From NCBI GenBank assembly GCA_027604505.1, contig JADIIX010000029.1, positions 1 to 64,000 of the forward strand: 64,000 bases of DNA, read 5' to 3'. The notes under the pieces were generated by a model, which made no database searches, was not told where the DNA came from, and worked only from the letters and a program-made list of their open reading frames with translations. The DNA comes from Gonapodya sp. JEL0774. Its lineage: Eukaryota; Monoblepharomycota; Monoblepharidomycetes; Monoblepharidales; Gonapodyaceae. Each line of letters opens with the position of its first letter. The first letter of the stretch is position 1. This document shows, piece by piece, positions 34,601 to 46,616 of this stretch. The translations under genes and the position numbers were made by a program.

Positions 34601-37125
34601 CTATGAGGTAAGATATTTGCACTTACCTGGCTTATTTGTTTTGCTTCCCATTTTCATTTCCTCCAATTTATGGGTGCTATTAGGTCATGATCGAGTACAA
34701 TTTCAGTATGCGGAATAATAATCACTCTTTTGAGGATTGTACCAAATTATTCAAGCGACACTCTGAGCTAGTGGATATAATCAAGGATAGGCTGGCAAAA
34801 GCCAAAGACAAGGAGAGCAACCAACCTCGCTCCAAAATCGCTATCGGCGAGGTATCCTATTTCAGCTTTGGATTTTTGTCGCGATATATCTCGTTCGCGA
34901 TGTCGAGAAAGGACTCGGTAGCTGCCAGTGCAGTTCGCACAACACCACTCACTCGACACGTTCTATCGTCAACTCGAAAGAGGCTACACTCACTAAGCTC
35001 AGATGGGAAGACGGACGAAATGGCTGAAGCGGGTCTTGGACAGGCGATTGTCGAGCTTGTTTCCGCTTTAGAAAAGGATATCTGGTCCGAACTCGCTCAA
35101 CAGACCGAACATGCAGAGAACAAAGAAAACACGGACCACATGAAGGACACGAAAGAGAAGGTACGACGGAAAGACCACTATTGTGGCGATCGCATAGCCT
35201 AACGTGCAATGCATGACAGGGGAAAAAAGTGCCATCCGTGGAGAACATAGATCTGTTCTGTGAATCTATTCGTGTAATTGTTGCTGATCACCCGGACTCA
35301 TTTGAAAACTTGTTGTCGACACTGGGTAAGGACTCAAGTTCTCCTCTCATGCGTTGTGCATTGATTTCCATTATTTCGTAACGCAGGTTGGCGATCCGGA
35401 AAGCCGTGGAGCTTCGATGAAGGAATCGATGAGAGTCTCATACAACTCACCAAGATCCTTTCTTCACTCCTCACTTTACCCTCTCCAACTAAAGAAGGTA
35501 GCGTTTATTGGAAATCGCCACTTTTTCAGTATCAGTGATGTGATCATCGCCGAACCACATGAATGAAATGGCACAGCCAACATTTTGGTGTGCCTGATCA
35601 GTCAGATGTGCAAGCTTTCCTATCGGCCCGGGACAGCCTTGCGCTTGGTCGAGAAGTTGTGTCGCGAGCACTCGTTGGAGGATGCAGTGTTTGCCAAGAA
35701 CATCGTGACACTTCTCCTCTCTACTGCTCGAGCGGTCGACCATGGCGTTGATGTGGTTGGTGATTTGTTCCAAACAATTTTCAATCGTACCTCTTCATTC
35801 CCGAATGCGCTGTTTGTAGGTAAACCAACTCCTGAAAGATCTCCATTTGTTTGTTGGTGATTCCGAAGAAGACGAGCACCAGGATAGTTCTGTTCAATTT
35901 GCCATTGTCAATGAAACGACGTAAGCGCTCGGTTTCTTTCTGACTGCGTCTGCAATGTATTTTGCAGTCCAATATCTCGCAAATCTGCCGGTTTGTTTAG
36001 CTCCAGTGGTGTCATGAACGCAATACTAGCTGATATCGATGACTCAGTCGCGGAAGCGGAGTGGGTGTCTACCCACCTCAAGTCCTCAAAAGACGGCCCT
36101 CGTGAGTATTGATCTGCTCAGTTTTCGCTCTGGACCAGTCGGTAATTTCCACTTGCTGTCGAAGAACACCAGGAGGCCATCATGGACATGGAGGCTCGTG
36201 CCTGCAACCGTTTGCAAAATCAGGCGATCACCCTCTCTTCGCTCCTTCGCTGTCATCTACCGAAGGCCACCCGTGAGCCAATACTGAAAACCCTAAAGCA
36301 TCTTTTTGTCGCTGTCGTCGGTGTACTTCGAGCTGTGAGCTTCATTTTCTACTCCCTAATGTTCGTAAGCTGTCTTTCATCGTCCCCATCCGGCGTCTTT
36401 GATCAAAAGAAAAACACAGAGAAATCTCCCGAGGCGGAACCGGAGCACATTTCCCTGATTGAACAAATGGGTAGGTGCTTTGCAGGATGCTGGAATTCCA
36501 AAATGTTGTTCTTCTCATTCCCGAAACAGGAAATCTTTCGTCTGATGTCTACAACGTCTTGGTCACATTACTTTCACCAAATGGCGAAGAAGACGCAGGT
36601 GGTCAAAAGCGAAAGAAATCGAGTGGGCGGAGGAACAAGAAATCGGACCCGGAGAAGGTGAGCCTGCCAGCGGAGCGATGTTGACCATATGAACTCTGAG
36701 CTGATCGTTTTTCAAGCTCCAAACAATGCGAGAGTCGAAGCTCGTACCTGGCCTTATCTTTGAGATCGAGAGGTTTGATAAGGAAACTCTCAAGCTTGGC
36801 AAGAAGTCAAAGGTTCGAGTGAACTTTACTGTGAATGAAAAGTAGATTCGCTCACTCAAACCGAATTATTGCCTCGTGCTGCAGACAAACCTTTCAAAGT
36901 ACCTAAAACGCAGTACTGCGCGCGATTTTAAGCTTGAAAGGCAAAAGCTGGTGAGTTAACTTCCAACAACAAAACAATTCCATTGCTCCTGTTTGAACGG
37001 AAAATTTGGAAGCGCAGGTCACTATTACTGATGATGAAGACGAGTCAGCTGCTTCGGAAGGCGAGGCTGAGGACGGGAACGGATTGGCAGATGACGGAGA
37101 CCGAGCTAAGAAGAGGCGACGGTGA
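31621..37125 (+). CDS. FANCI: Fanconi anaemia group I protein homologue
   Basis: FANCI pairs with FANCD2 as a DNA clamp in interstrand-crosslink repair. The likely start is a 9-base exon (ATGGACGAG, 31621-31629) joined to 31751-31851 (IIGELGVFSDRTTEKIRSF). Many exons follow. Landmarks matching the human protein include VELTGPQLEKVAKKLL (32390), ALLHVGFALRADK (32800), SLRKCLGARDVSARLTAVSG (33850), QPEVRVALYRELEGLVVRNP (34030), DFELDKMVDFNIATRNGVRN (34520), EVMIEYNFSMRNNNHSFEDC across an intron near 34610-34690, LEDAVFAKNIVTLLLS (35680), FAIVN (35900), and the end DFKLERQKLVTITDDEDESA with a basic KKRRR terminus. The acidic tail resembles the human acidic C-terminus. The lysine that is mono-ubiquitinated in animals (human K523) aligns with Leu here. 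Internal exon ends were not all fixed. The gene converges on VMP1, 97 bases away. Confidence 0.9.
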
Positions 37126-37222
37126 TCCCTAATATACTGAAGGGTTGATGTATACTTTTTCAGACTTTCTACTGATTCTAATTGTTTCCTTACAAGTGAC
37201 ACATTTACTTGGTCAAAAGATT

Positions 37223-39153
37223 CTACAGAAAACTCGAAGCCGCGCCGTCCCACTTCGCGGGACTCCCGCCTTCCATAATCAGACTCTGGGTCATCGAAGT
37301 GTCTGCCATTGAGCTATCCATAGATTCATCAATCGTTCCGTATACGTCATCGTCACTAAGCGTGGAACGGTGGTCCGGCGAGCTCAAACTCCTGTCTGTT
37401 GTGGTTGAAGTTGGGGACTTCCTCGCCTCAGCCATCCATGTCTTCCGGGACTCAATATACACATCAAGCTGTGTTCGGTGTGCCTCGCGAAGTTGATCAA
37501 CTGCCAGGGCTTTAATCATGCTTGTGATGAAGAACAGTGTCATCGACGTAATCACGAGATTCCATATTGTTCCGGCGATGCTCCCTTTATCCTGAATTAC
37601 AGAGGAGCAATATTGTGATTATTTCGCACAAATAGTGAACTTTATCAAAACGGGGAACTTGTATGTGCAGACTCACATCTCCAGGTCCCGCTTGTAGAGA
37701 TGCTATCTGCTTATCCACAAACGTTTGTGCCGCGCTGAGCGCGAAAGGGTATCGTTGTTCGATTAGGGTCAAACCCCAATCAATTGTCTCTCGCGAAAAC
37801 ATCAGAATGACGAGACAGGTCTGAATCGAAGATTTAAAAACGGCTTTTCCCAAAAAGGTCGCACCAAAGAATGTATGGAAAGGCACCATGTAATGTCCAC
37901 AAAGAATACCGGCGAGATCAAACAGCGGATTCGGAATCTGAACCAGTCGGGGATGAGTGGAAAACTGGAAACTAGAGCGCAATGGAAAGCCGAATCTCAC
38001 GGATGCACAGAGAACAATGCCAAAGAATCCCAGATGCCGGAGAACCCGAAGCATAACCAGTTTTGCTTTGGCGTCCAAAGTCAATTCATTGAACGGAGTC
38101 TTTTCCAGCTCGGCAATCTCCTCCAAGCTATCCTCCTCGCGCGTGTCGTCTATTCGCTGTGCCTTCGCAGCTTTGCAACCAAACGCAGGGTCAAAACAGG
38201 TTCCATAGTGACTGTGATGCAATTTACAAAAGCTCACCAGCCCGCGCAACAAAGTAGGGGGGCAGTTCGCCAATGGACGTGCCAGTACCCCAAAAGAAAG
38301 ACTCCGCAAATACCACTCCGTATATCTTCCATACACTGAGCGTTATCGGCGTGATACTGCCCTGACAGATGAATCTGCCAAACAGCGGCTTTGCTGGTTT
38401 GTCCCCCTATCGTGAGTCGCGCAGGCGAAAAATCACTGCACCTATCAGGTCCCCTCAATGGAAAGTTTAGGTTTCCACATTGATATGCAGTGGTCGTCAC
38501 GGTTGCGATGTGTGGCCCAAGGAACAGAACAAACTGGGGATATCACTGATCAAGATACTTTGCGTCCGAGCATTAGTCAATACATAATGAGTTCACCGTA
38601 TGGAGTCCAGTTCCCAATCCTATGGACGACAAGACTCCCAAGAACAGCCAGTAGCCGTACCAAGCAATCAGGGACTGAACTTGAAGTACCACGTCCTTTT
38701 GGGGTCCGTCAATGTGACCGGCAGCCAAGAAAGCGATGACCGTCACGGTAAAAGTAGAAACGGGAAGCAAATGGTTGGAAAGCGTTCCAAAGGCCTTTCG
38801 AAGTGTTTCGAGCAGATAGAGTAGGAAATAATAAAGAATTCTGGGAGAACCGTTGATCCATCCAAGTGCCACACGCTGCTGTTCCAGTTCCACCCGCTTT
38901 GTTTCAATCTCTTTCTCTAGCTTCTCTCGCTCATGTTCATCTATTGGTGAAATGAAACGCAATCAATGGCCAGGGGAACCGGTCGTTCAATCAAAAATCA
39001 GCTTAACTCACCTCTCCACTGCTGGAGTGAGGATTTTGATTTTGACAGCCGCCGCTTTCGCAGAGATGAAAGGTCGGGTATTCGGACAGCGGGCGGTCTG
39101 AGCAGCGCGGCTCCACTGAGTCGCAGAGGGCTCGATGCTGGACTGGAGGTCAT
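37223..39153 (-). CDS. VMP1: VMP1-like ER membrane protein (VTT domain)
   Basis: VMP1 is a multi-pass ER scramblase needed for autophagosome formation and lipid distribution. Exon 1 (39153 to about 39011) gives MTSSPASSPLRLSG and a basic stretch. The next exon carries REKLEKEIETKRVELEQQRV and NGSPRILYYFLLYLLETLRK, then GVLSSIGLGTGLHT, matching the family SSVGLGTGLHTF. Further exons give LFLGPHIATVTTTAYQC and FDPAFGC. The VTT core is RLVQIPNPLFDLAGILCGHY, then MVPFHTFFGATFLGKAVFKS, essentially the human IPNPLFDLAGITCGHF pattern. The last exon has VITSMTLFFITSMIKALAVD followed by a Ser/Thr-rich cytosolic tail ending at 37223. Hydrophobic segments occur through the expected range. Confidence 0.9.
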
Positions 39154-39262
39154 GTTGCTAATCTGCGAAAACTGGACCGAACACCGTCGGTATTCGATTC
39201 GAAAATTGAAAGCATTGGCTAGGAAACATTCATTTCTTCCCAGCACACTTTATTTTCATTTC

Positions 39263-41889
39263 TCAAATCTTGTACAACTCCGTAATCCCCAGCAAGTGGA
39301 AACACTTTCTCATGATCACAGCCGTCGCTTCGCAAAGCACCAACCGGGAAGCCTCTGCCTCACCACTACCAATTACCCGACACTCCTGGTAGAACATGGT
39401 GAACTTTTCGGAAAGGTCGTATAAATACGACGTCAGCCTGTGAGGCATGAGCTCCTCCAAAGTAGCTTCCAGCGCCTCGCTGAATCGGCAGAGGTGTAAG
39501 GCAAGCTCAAACTCGCGCGGGTGCTCGAGCGTGGGGACTGTTTCACGCGCAAGCGCTGAGACATCCCGATTGGTCTTGCGAATAATGGACGAAATACGAG
39601 CGTGGGCATAGAGAAGGTAGACGGCTAATGTGTACACAGGTCGCGAGTTAAGCACTGTGACATCTAAGCATGATCAGAGATAGACATACCCGTGTCACCT
39701 TTAAGCGACAGCATGTTGTCGAAGCTGAAGCGATAGTTCGAAGTCCTGGAATTTTTTAAGTCCGCATACTTGACCGCACCTGTACAGAATGAACAGGTCG
39801 ACAATTCCGCCAAACACGTCAACTAGCGGTACAATTAGCACACAAAAAACCCACCATAGCCCATCGCAGATGCAGCATAATTGAGCTCTTCCGCAGTAAA
39901 TCCCGGAGCTCCACCCTCTTCGACATCAACAGCCCCTTCAGCTGCCGTCCAGAATTCCCTTATCGTTGCCGCACATCTCTCTTTGGCCTCATCCAGGAGC
40001 TCCACCAGCCTCACGACATCACCACTCCGAGTCTTAAACTTTTTCCCGTCCTCGCCAAGTACAAGACCGAATCCGACGTGACTCACACGGGGCTCCTGGT
40101 TCTCGTTTTTCGGAAGCCAGCCAGCCATTCGGCCCGCCGCGAAGACAAGGTCAAAGTGCGACGCCTGACCTATATCGGTAACATAAATGATCCACTGAGC
40201 CTTCTCGACGGTAAGGCGGTGTTTAAGCGCAGCCATGTCAGTCGTCCCATATCCGTATCCACCATCACTCTTACGAATAATGAGAGGGTCGGAACGGCCT
40301 TTCACAAACACGCACATAGCCCCTTCACTTTCTTGAGCGACATTTAGTTTCTGCAGCTCCTCTACCACGCCAGCCAACATGGGATTGTAAAAGCTCTCCC
40401 CTCGTTCCTGGATATTGGCGCCTAACCTGTCGTAGATTGCTTGAAACTCCCGTCGGCTCGCATCGCAGATCCTCTGCCACCTTCGTATCGAGCCAGGGTC
40501 CCCGCTCTGGAGCCGCGTAACGGCGAGACGTGCACGGGTCTTGAAATCCTCGTCCTTGTCGAAGCGGAACTTGGCAGCCCGGTACATCACTTGAAGGTCG
40601 GCGACGCGCTCTGTGTCCGGATCTAGCCCTTCGGCGTCTCCTGATGCGACGACGTCAGCCATGTACTCGATGAGCATGCCGAATTGTGTTCCCCAATCAC
40701 CAATGTGATTGAGACGGACCAGATCCACTCCACAAAACTCAAGGGAGCGCGCGAGAGTTTCGCCGATGATGGTGGACCTGAGATGCCCCACATGCATCTC
40801 CTTTGCGACGTTGGGAGAGCTGAAGTCTATAACCACGCGCTTCCCATAGTACTTCGATGGCGCAAGAATTTGTACACCCTCCGTCATGAACCGGTGGATG
40901 CGCTGGGCCAGGGTATGCGCGGTGACGCGTACATTAATGAAGCCGGCTCCGGCGATAGAGGTTGGCTCGAACGTAGTGTTTCCACCGCGGAAGAGGTTGG
41001 CGTCCAGGTTGCTCACGATCTTGCTGGCGATGTCTCGAGGGGATTTCACTCCGTTGGGCAGCGCATTTGCGGACTTGAGCTTCCCAAAAACAGACATGGA
41101 ATTGTTACATTGATAATGCACTCCTGCTTGAGCGGATTCGAAGACTTGGGCAAGGAGGAGAGGGTCTCCATCAGGTAGTGAGAACTTGCATTCCGTAATA
41201 GCGTTTTGGAAACACCTATGTACGATAGATCGAATGGAAGGAAGGAACTTCGGGGCATTTGAGGGAAGCATCGCTGTGGAGGGATCAACGAGAGGATCCC
41301 CAAGGATATTAGAAGACTCTTTGACACCGTTGACGGGAGGATTCTTGGGTACAGCGGATGTGAGTGCCACTTGCACGATAGATGATGCTTTCCTCGCAAT
41401 GTCTGATCCGTCGACAGCAGCAAACCACTGAGCGCCTGCTGTTCCGGGTTTGAGTGAAGCTTTTGATGCCTTCAGGAGATCCCAAGTGACGAAGTCACCG
41501 AGTGCCGGCGACCTTGAGCCAAAAAGGAATTGCCCGGATTGCTTCGTGGATTCTTCGAGTCGCTCCTCAACAACCCTTGATAGTACTGCAGTGTCCACCG
41601 TCTCCTTGCGACAAATGTCCAAAAAATCGTCCACGTCCCCCTGTTCTGCGAGTGAAAAATCGTCGTATGCCAAGTTCGACAGGCGAGCAAAGTAGCGAGA
41701 TATGTTGACCTTTCCGCGAAGGGTTACAAGTTTGCCGGAGGAAAGGGAATTGAATGTAACACTGGTTGGTCCAGTGGTTTGACGAAGGGAGAGTGGAGAC
41801 GCAAGGCTAGAGGACGTGGAAGGACAAGTGAGGATTGCTAGGACCTCCGCGTACGGCGGCGACGGGGCTGCGAATTCAATGACGACCAT
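39263..41889 (-). CDS. RARS1: cytosolic arginyl-tRNA synthetase with GST-like N-terminal domain
   Basis: The enzyme charges tRNA-Arg. Most of the protein lies in one exon (41889 to about 39850), with a short exon near 39778-39695 ([20 protein letters not shown]) and a last exon to 39263. The class I HIGH motif is present as [14 protein letters not shown], and KFKTRSGD stands at the KMSKS-loop place. [29 protein letters not shown] and [11 protein letters not shown] are ArgRS hallmarks. The C-terminal anticodon-binding domain includes [16 protein letters not shown] and ends [10 protein letters not shown]. Residues 50-170 ([18 protein letters not shown], then [20 protein letters not shown] and AQWFAAVDG) resemble the GST C-terminal-like domain of GluProRS and AIMP proteins. 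The start ATG (MVVIEF) opens the frame. It is followed downstream by VMP1 on the same strand, 110 bases away. Confidence 0.92.
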
Positions 41890-42275
41890 GAAGTTTTTCT
41901 ATTCCACACTTATCTTTTGTTTGGTGTTTGGGATGACCTGGGCACGGACACTCCACCCTCGAATCGAGAACGATTTTATCATGGTTTTGCTGCCGGCACT
42001 ACCGACACACATAAATAAAAAATTGAGATGGATGTTCAGGGGAATAATTATGGAAACGGGGCGGCGAAATCGTTTCTCTTAGTTTGTACTCTGGTTCATT
42101 AGTGACACCGCGCTGCTGGAAGAGACGTGCGGTGCTCGCGGGTACCTGCTATCGTCTCCAGTCAATGGATGCCGATAGATGCCGATTTTGCGTTATAAAA
42201 AGATTAGGCCCCCTGTTGTTTTCGGCACGATTTATTGCCGTAGATCACGTTCAATATCAATCACCCAAGTTCCCG
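41890..42275. other. divergent promoter region between ArgRS and oxidoreductase genes
   Basis: Both genes start outward from this 386-base stretch. A plus-strand frame beginning at 41888 ([15 protein letters not shown]) mimics a signal peptide but overlaps the ArgRS start and has no other support. Confidence 0.4.
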
Positions 42276-44084
42276 ATGATGTACCAAACTCTCCTTAATG
42301 CTCGCATCCGTGCCGGTAACCCTGTTAAAGTCGGTCTCATTGGTGCGGGCAAATTTGGAAGGTATGTACCCGAATCATCATTGAAATGCGCTCGCCAATC
42401 TGATGCTTCGCATAAATCAGCATGTTTTTAAACCAAGTCCCCACTACCCCCGGTCTCGTCTGCGTCTGCATCGCTGATTTGTCGGTTGACAGGGCGAAAT
42501 TAGCTTGTGCTGAAGTCGGGTGGTCATCTGAGCGTATCACAGAGACTGTTTTCGTCGCGAACTCGATGGAATTATTTGGAAGGGATGATGTAGAGGTGGT
42601 CGTCGAGGCGACCGGAGATCCTGCAGTGGGAATTGCACACGCAAAGGTACGGACACGCATTGGGTTTCGGGAGGAATCACTTTTTGGAATGACTTTGGGG
42701 TGTAAACTTGCTTGTTCAGGCGGCGATTAAACACAAGAAGCACATCGTCATGGTGAACGTTGAGGCAGATGTTTTGGCGGTAAGTCTTTCCGAATTACGG
42801 ACAAGACAGTCGAGTTTCAAAGGAGTCCCACTCTTTTTTTTGCAGGGGCCACTTCTTGCCCAGGAGGCTCGTTCTGCAGGCATCGTGTACTCCCTAGCAT
42901 ATGGTGAGGTCCTACCCAAGTACAGTTATCTCGAACGAGCCCTTAATCGTTAATTGCTTCCACGCCACTTGCCACCGCAGGAGACCAGCCTGCTTTAGTG
43001 TGTGAGCTTGTTGACTGGGCGCGCTCGTGTGGATTTGACGTCGTGTGTGCCGGAAAGGGGACAAAGTATCTCCCGGAATACCACGCGGTCACTCCCAGTG
43101 GAGTATGGGAGCATTACGGAATACATCCTGAAGAGGCTAAGAAGGCTGGAATGAACTCTCAGGTGAGTCCATTTGAATGATCACGAATCGTGCTTGACTT
43201 GCAGGTCTGGGGAGCTGACACTCAAAGTGCTTATCAATTTTCTCACGATGGGACCCCAGATGTTCAACTCGTTCCTCGATGGTACCAAATCCGCCATTGA
43301 AATGACCGCAATTTCAAACGCGACTGGCCTCCTTCCTCCATCCAACGGTCTCTTGTTCCCGCCCTGTAGCGCCGATGACCTGCCCAACATTCTCCGACCC
43401 CAATCTGATGGCGGGGTGCTGGACAAGGCTGGTACCGTCGAGGTTGTCAGCTCCCTTTTCCGCGATGGCAGCCAAGTGCCTCGGGATTTGCGTTGGGGCG
43501 TATATGTGGTGCTCAAGGCCTCAAACGAATATGCAAGATCGTGTTTCAAGCAGTACGGTATGAAAACAGATGAAAGCGGGTGGTATGCATCCCAGTGGAA
43601 GCCATATCACCTCATTGGACGTGAGTGGGGAGAAGATGCGCAGCATCCCATGATGTCATTGTTTTGATCACCGGTTCTCGCCTCTATTTCACTTGATGTA
43701 CCATGATCAGTCGAGCTGAATATTTCAATTTTCAGCGCCGCCCTGTTCAAGGTTCCCACCGGGCAGCCCCTTGGCTTCATTGCCGACGTTGTTTCAATCG
43801 CGAAGCGAAACTTGGCCCCCGGAGACATGCTCGACGGTGAAGGTGGGTTCACCGTTTGGGGTAAAGTGGTTCCAGCGACCACGTCGCTGTCCTTGAAGGC
43901 TTTACCGATCGGGCTCGCCCATGGGGTGAAAATGGCACGGGAGGTAACAGAAGGCGGAGTGGTGAGCTGGGAAGATGTCGATGTTACTGGGTTGAGTGGG
44001 TTGAAAAGAGAAGCAGTGGATTACCGTAGGAGGATGGAGGTGATCTTTGGAGTTGTCGGATCTTCGAATGGTGGTGTGCAGTAG
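42276..44084 (+). CDS. homoserine dehydrogenase-like NAD(P)-binding oxidoreductase with C-terminal SAF domain
   Basis: Seven exons (42276-42361, 42421-42646, 42720-42779, 42846-42903, 42981-43162, 43260-43620, 43711-44084) join in frame. The N-terminal Rossmann fold reads KVGLIGAGKFGSMFLNQV with VVVEATGDPAVGIAHA, HIVMVNVEADVLAGPLLAQE and VCAGKGTKYLPEYH. The second half has a SAF domain: TVEVVSSLFRDGSQVPRDLR, YGMKTDESGWY, WKPYHLIG, PTGQPLGFIADVVSIAKRNL, LDGEGGFTVWGK and LPIGLAHGVKM. This architecture matches COG4091-type predicted homoserine dehydrogenases. The physiological substrate of the eukaryotic members is not known to me. The ATG used is the first of two adjacent ones; the second is at 42279. 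Confidence 0.87.
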
Positions 44085-44697
44085 AATTAGTACTGTAGGT
44101 TCCATAAGACCGTAAAAGATCCTCCCAGAGTGATTTTATCGTCGTGAAACGTACGTCTAGGTGCTGAGCCCGCCCCGCTGTTGGACTCATCCTCATCACC
44201 AAACCAAACGCAGTGTAATGGGACGGAGAAACCGACCGAATCGTTCACAATTTCACAATTGGGACTGCTATAACAAGTAGGTCATTGCACAGGGCTGCTG
44301 AGCGCTGGCCGGCCGGCCGGCGATGGAGATCAAGGTCGCCTCCAAACATGGTACTGTGTCGTTCTCACGAAAACTGAATATGAATATTGGGTCACAATTA
44401 CACAAGTCTCGGCATCCAATTACACGCAATAACAGACAGTGTCGAAATCATACGTAAAGTAGGGAGCGAGCGGGAGGCGGGGGGGGTGGGGGTGGGGGGC
44501 GTGACCAAGGGAACGGATAGAAGTTGGAGGGCGGAGATGGCATTGCAAACAATGTAATGTGGGAGGTGAGCAGATCCAGGACGTCGTTGGTTTTCACAAA
44601 AACCGATGTAGTGATGGAACAAGACTGAGTGGCGGGAAGATTACCGTCAGATATGTCTGACGGAAGCCCAGTCACGTTGATGTGGACTTGTTTACTT
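44085..44697. other. intergenic region holding one copy of a dispersed repeat
   Basis: It lies between the stop of the oxidoreductase gene and the 3' end of the histone gene. It contains the repeat copy at 44261-44314 and a G-rich tract near 44475-44505. No gene is seen. Confidence 0.4.
44261..44314 (+). repeat. dispersed repeat, copy 1
   Basis: Its core gtaggtcattgca, preceded by ataaca and followed by agggc and a ggccggcc block, recurs at 47067-47120. About 40 of 54 positions agree by eye. The two copies flank the histone H1 gene in the same orientation. Confidence 0.6.
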
Positions 44698-46616
44698 CTA
44701 TACGAGGTAAGAACATATGAAAGATGGGGAAGCGCCATTTGTTAGCGCATGATATACCTTTTTGGGTGCTGCCTTCTTCGCGGACGCCGCGGCTTTCTTT
44801 GGTGCGGCTTTTGGGGGCGCCTTTGCTGTGGGCGCGGGAGCGCCAGCCTTCTTCATAACACAGAAGAGAAAGAAGTTTCACTCCGAGAATTCTCAACAAA
44901 CAAAAATTTGACCGCACAAACCTTGGCGGCAACTTTCGCCTTAGCTGGTGCCTTCCTCGCAGCCGAAGTTTTCTTGGGAGTAGCATCCACTTTCTTGGAG
45001 GGTGCGGTCTTCTTGCGAGTAGCTGCTTTCTTGGTAGCGGTGACCTTCTTAGGGGCATCCTCCTTTGCCGGGGTGACGGCTTTCTTTGGAGCAGCCTTGG
45101 CAGCGGCAACTTTCTTAGGGGGTGGCGCGGTCTTTAGGGGAGAACACCAAGTGAGGGATGTTAGTACTTATCACTTCAGATGGATGCAGTGCGCTGTTTA
45201 CGCACCTTTTTTGGTGCCACTGATTTTTTGGAAGGGGCAGCTTTCTTGGGTTCGGCAGCCTTGTTCGGAGAAGCGGCACCAGGACGGAAGTGTGAAAATA
45301 ATTCGAGCTACATCTCATTGATCCACCAAAACGAATAGACAATACATACCTTTTCCCGTGGAGCAGCAGCAGACTTCTAATTTTGGTGGGAGTAGTACCA
45401 CAGAACCGATTATCAGGAGTGCCCCATAAAAACAAAAATCCCAGAACATGCCTTCTCCTTGGGTGCAGCCTTCGGCTTGGTCGTCGCCTTCTTTGAAGAC
45501 TTCTTCTCCTCCGTGTTTTCGTCGGCTTTGGCAAGTTTCACGGGCCCTGTGGGCGTATCGACCCGGTCGGAAGCTAGATATAAATAAACCAATCAATAAA
45601 AACGAAGAGAGGCCACTCACCACTGGGGCCTTTTGGGAGAACGAAGGCGCCGGAATCGACACCCTTCTTGACGGCAAGCGCATACTCGTCATCAAACTCT
45701 GCGATGAACAACGCTCAATAGGTGAGCAACGGACAAATACAAAAACATAGAGGTCTTACTCACTCTCTCCGAGTCCCTGATGAGACCGATGGGGGAATTA
45801 CAATTAGGAAGAGTTGAGAGAGATTCGACCACGTTGGAAGGTGAATTCACCTTGTAGTTGGCGTGAATATACTTTTTAATAGCACTGCGAGTAGAACCAT
45901 TTCGTTCCTGGCAAAGAATATCCACGCAAGATATGATAAGCTTTCCAAATGTGGATTCTTTTGAGAAATGGAGTACAAACCTTGAGGTTGGTGATTGCCT
46001 GAAAAAAATTGGTAGAATCAGGGTGGTTTCCCGTCACCTGTGAGTACAACTGATAAAGGAGAGCAACTGATGGAGACTGACTTGTATAATCATATCCACG
46101 TAGGGAGGGTGTTCTGCAGGCACTTCAGCGGAAGAGGTTTCTCCCATCTGTTGCGAACAGAACAGGGACCTATTAAAGTTCACAAAAATGAAAATTACGG
46201 CTAAAATAAACGTACAACAGACTCTTCGTGGATAACTTTCTTGGGAGCGGCCTGTGAAAGGGTGTGTAAACGCGGAGGTTAGTTCGGCAACCAAGTGGCG
46301 GAAAGTAACAATTCAAGACGATGCCCCCACCAGGGTCCGCCATAGGATTAAATCAACGAATTCAATAACGAGTTGCCGCCATCGAGTCCGACTACATCAG
46401 TCGAAATGCGACATGAGGTTGCACGAAACACCAAACTCAAGATTCAGAAGCTGACAAGCATCGCAAAGACTCCAACCAGGAAATCATTCAACAATAGTGT
46501 CACATCATGCGATCACCGTGAGATCCAGGCGCGATTGACCCTCCAAAGCCAGAAATTGCACGGCCGCGATGTGGGCGGAACTGACTACTCACCTTTGATT
46601 TGGCAGATTTTGACAT
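44698..46616 (-). CDS. linker histone H1
   Basis: H1 binds linker DNA and compacts chromatin. The start gives MSKSAKSK (46616-46593). A short exon (AAPKKVIHEESVV) follows, then MGETSSAEVPAEHPPYVDMI, beginning the H15 globular domain. An 18-base exon (AITNLK) comes next, then ERNGSTRSAIKKYIHANYK, then a 13-base micro-exon at 45776-45764 (GGACTCGGAGAGA) that joins in frame to KFDDEYALAVKKGVDSGAFV and LPKGPSGPVKLAK. The long C-terminal tail is made of lysine/alanine/proline runs (KKAAPSKKSVAPKKTAPPPK, KKAVTPAKED, KKTSAARKAPAKAK), typical of H1. The last exon either reads through to 44698 (ending ICSYLV) or stops sooner after another splice, so the 3' end is uncertain. Many small exons make it easy to misannotate. 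Confidence 0.88.

Noticed and set aside
41888-42082. Small secreted-protein-like frame starting [15 protein letters not shown]
   Set aside because: It overlaps the ArgRS start on the other strand, lies in a divergent promoter, and has no further support.
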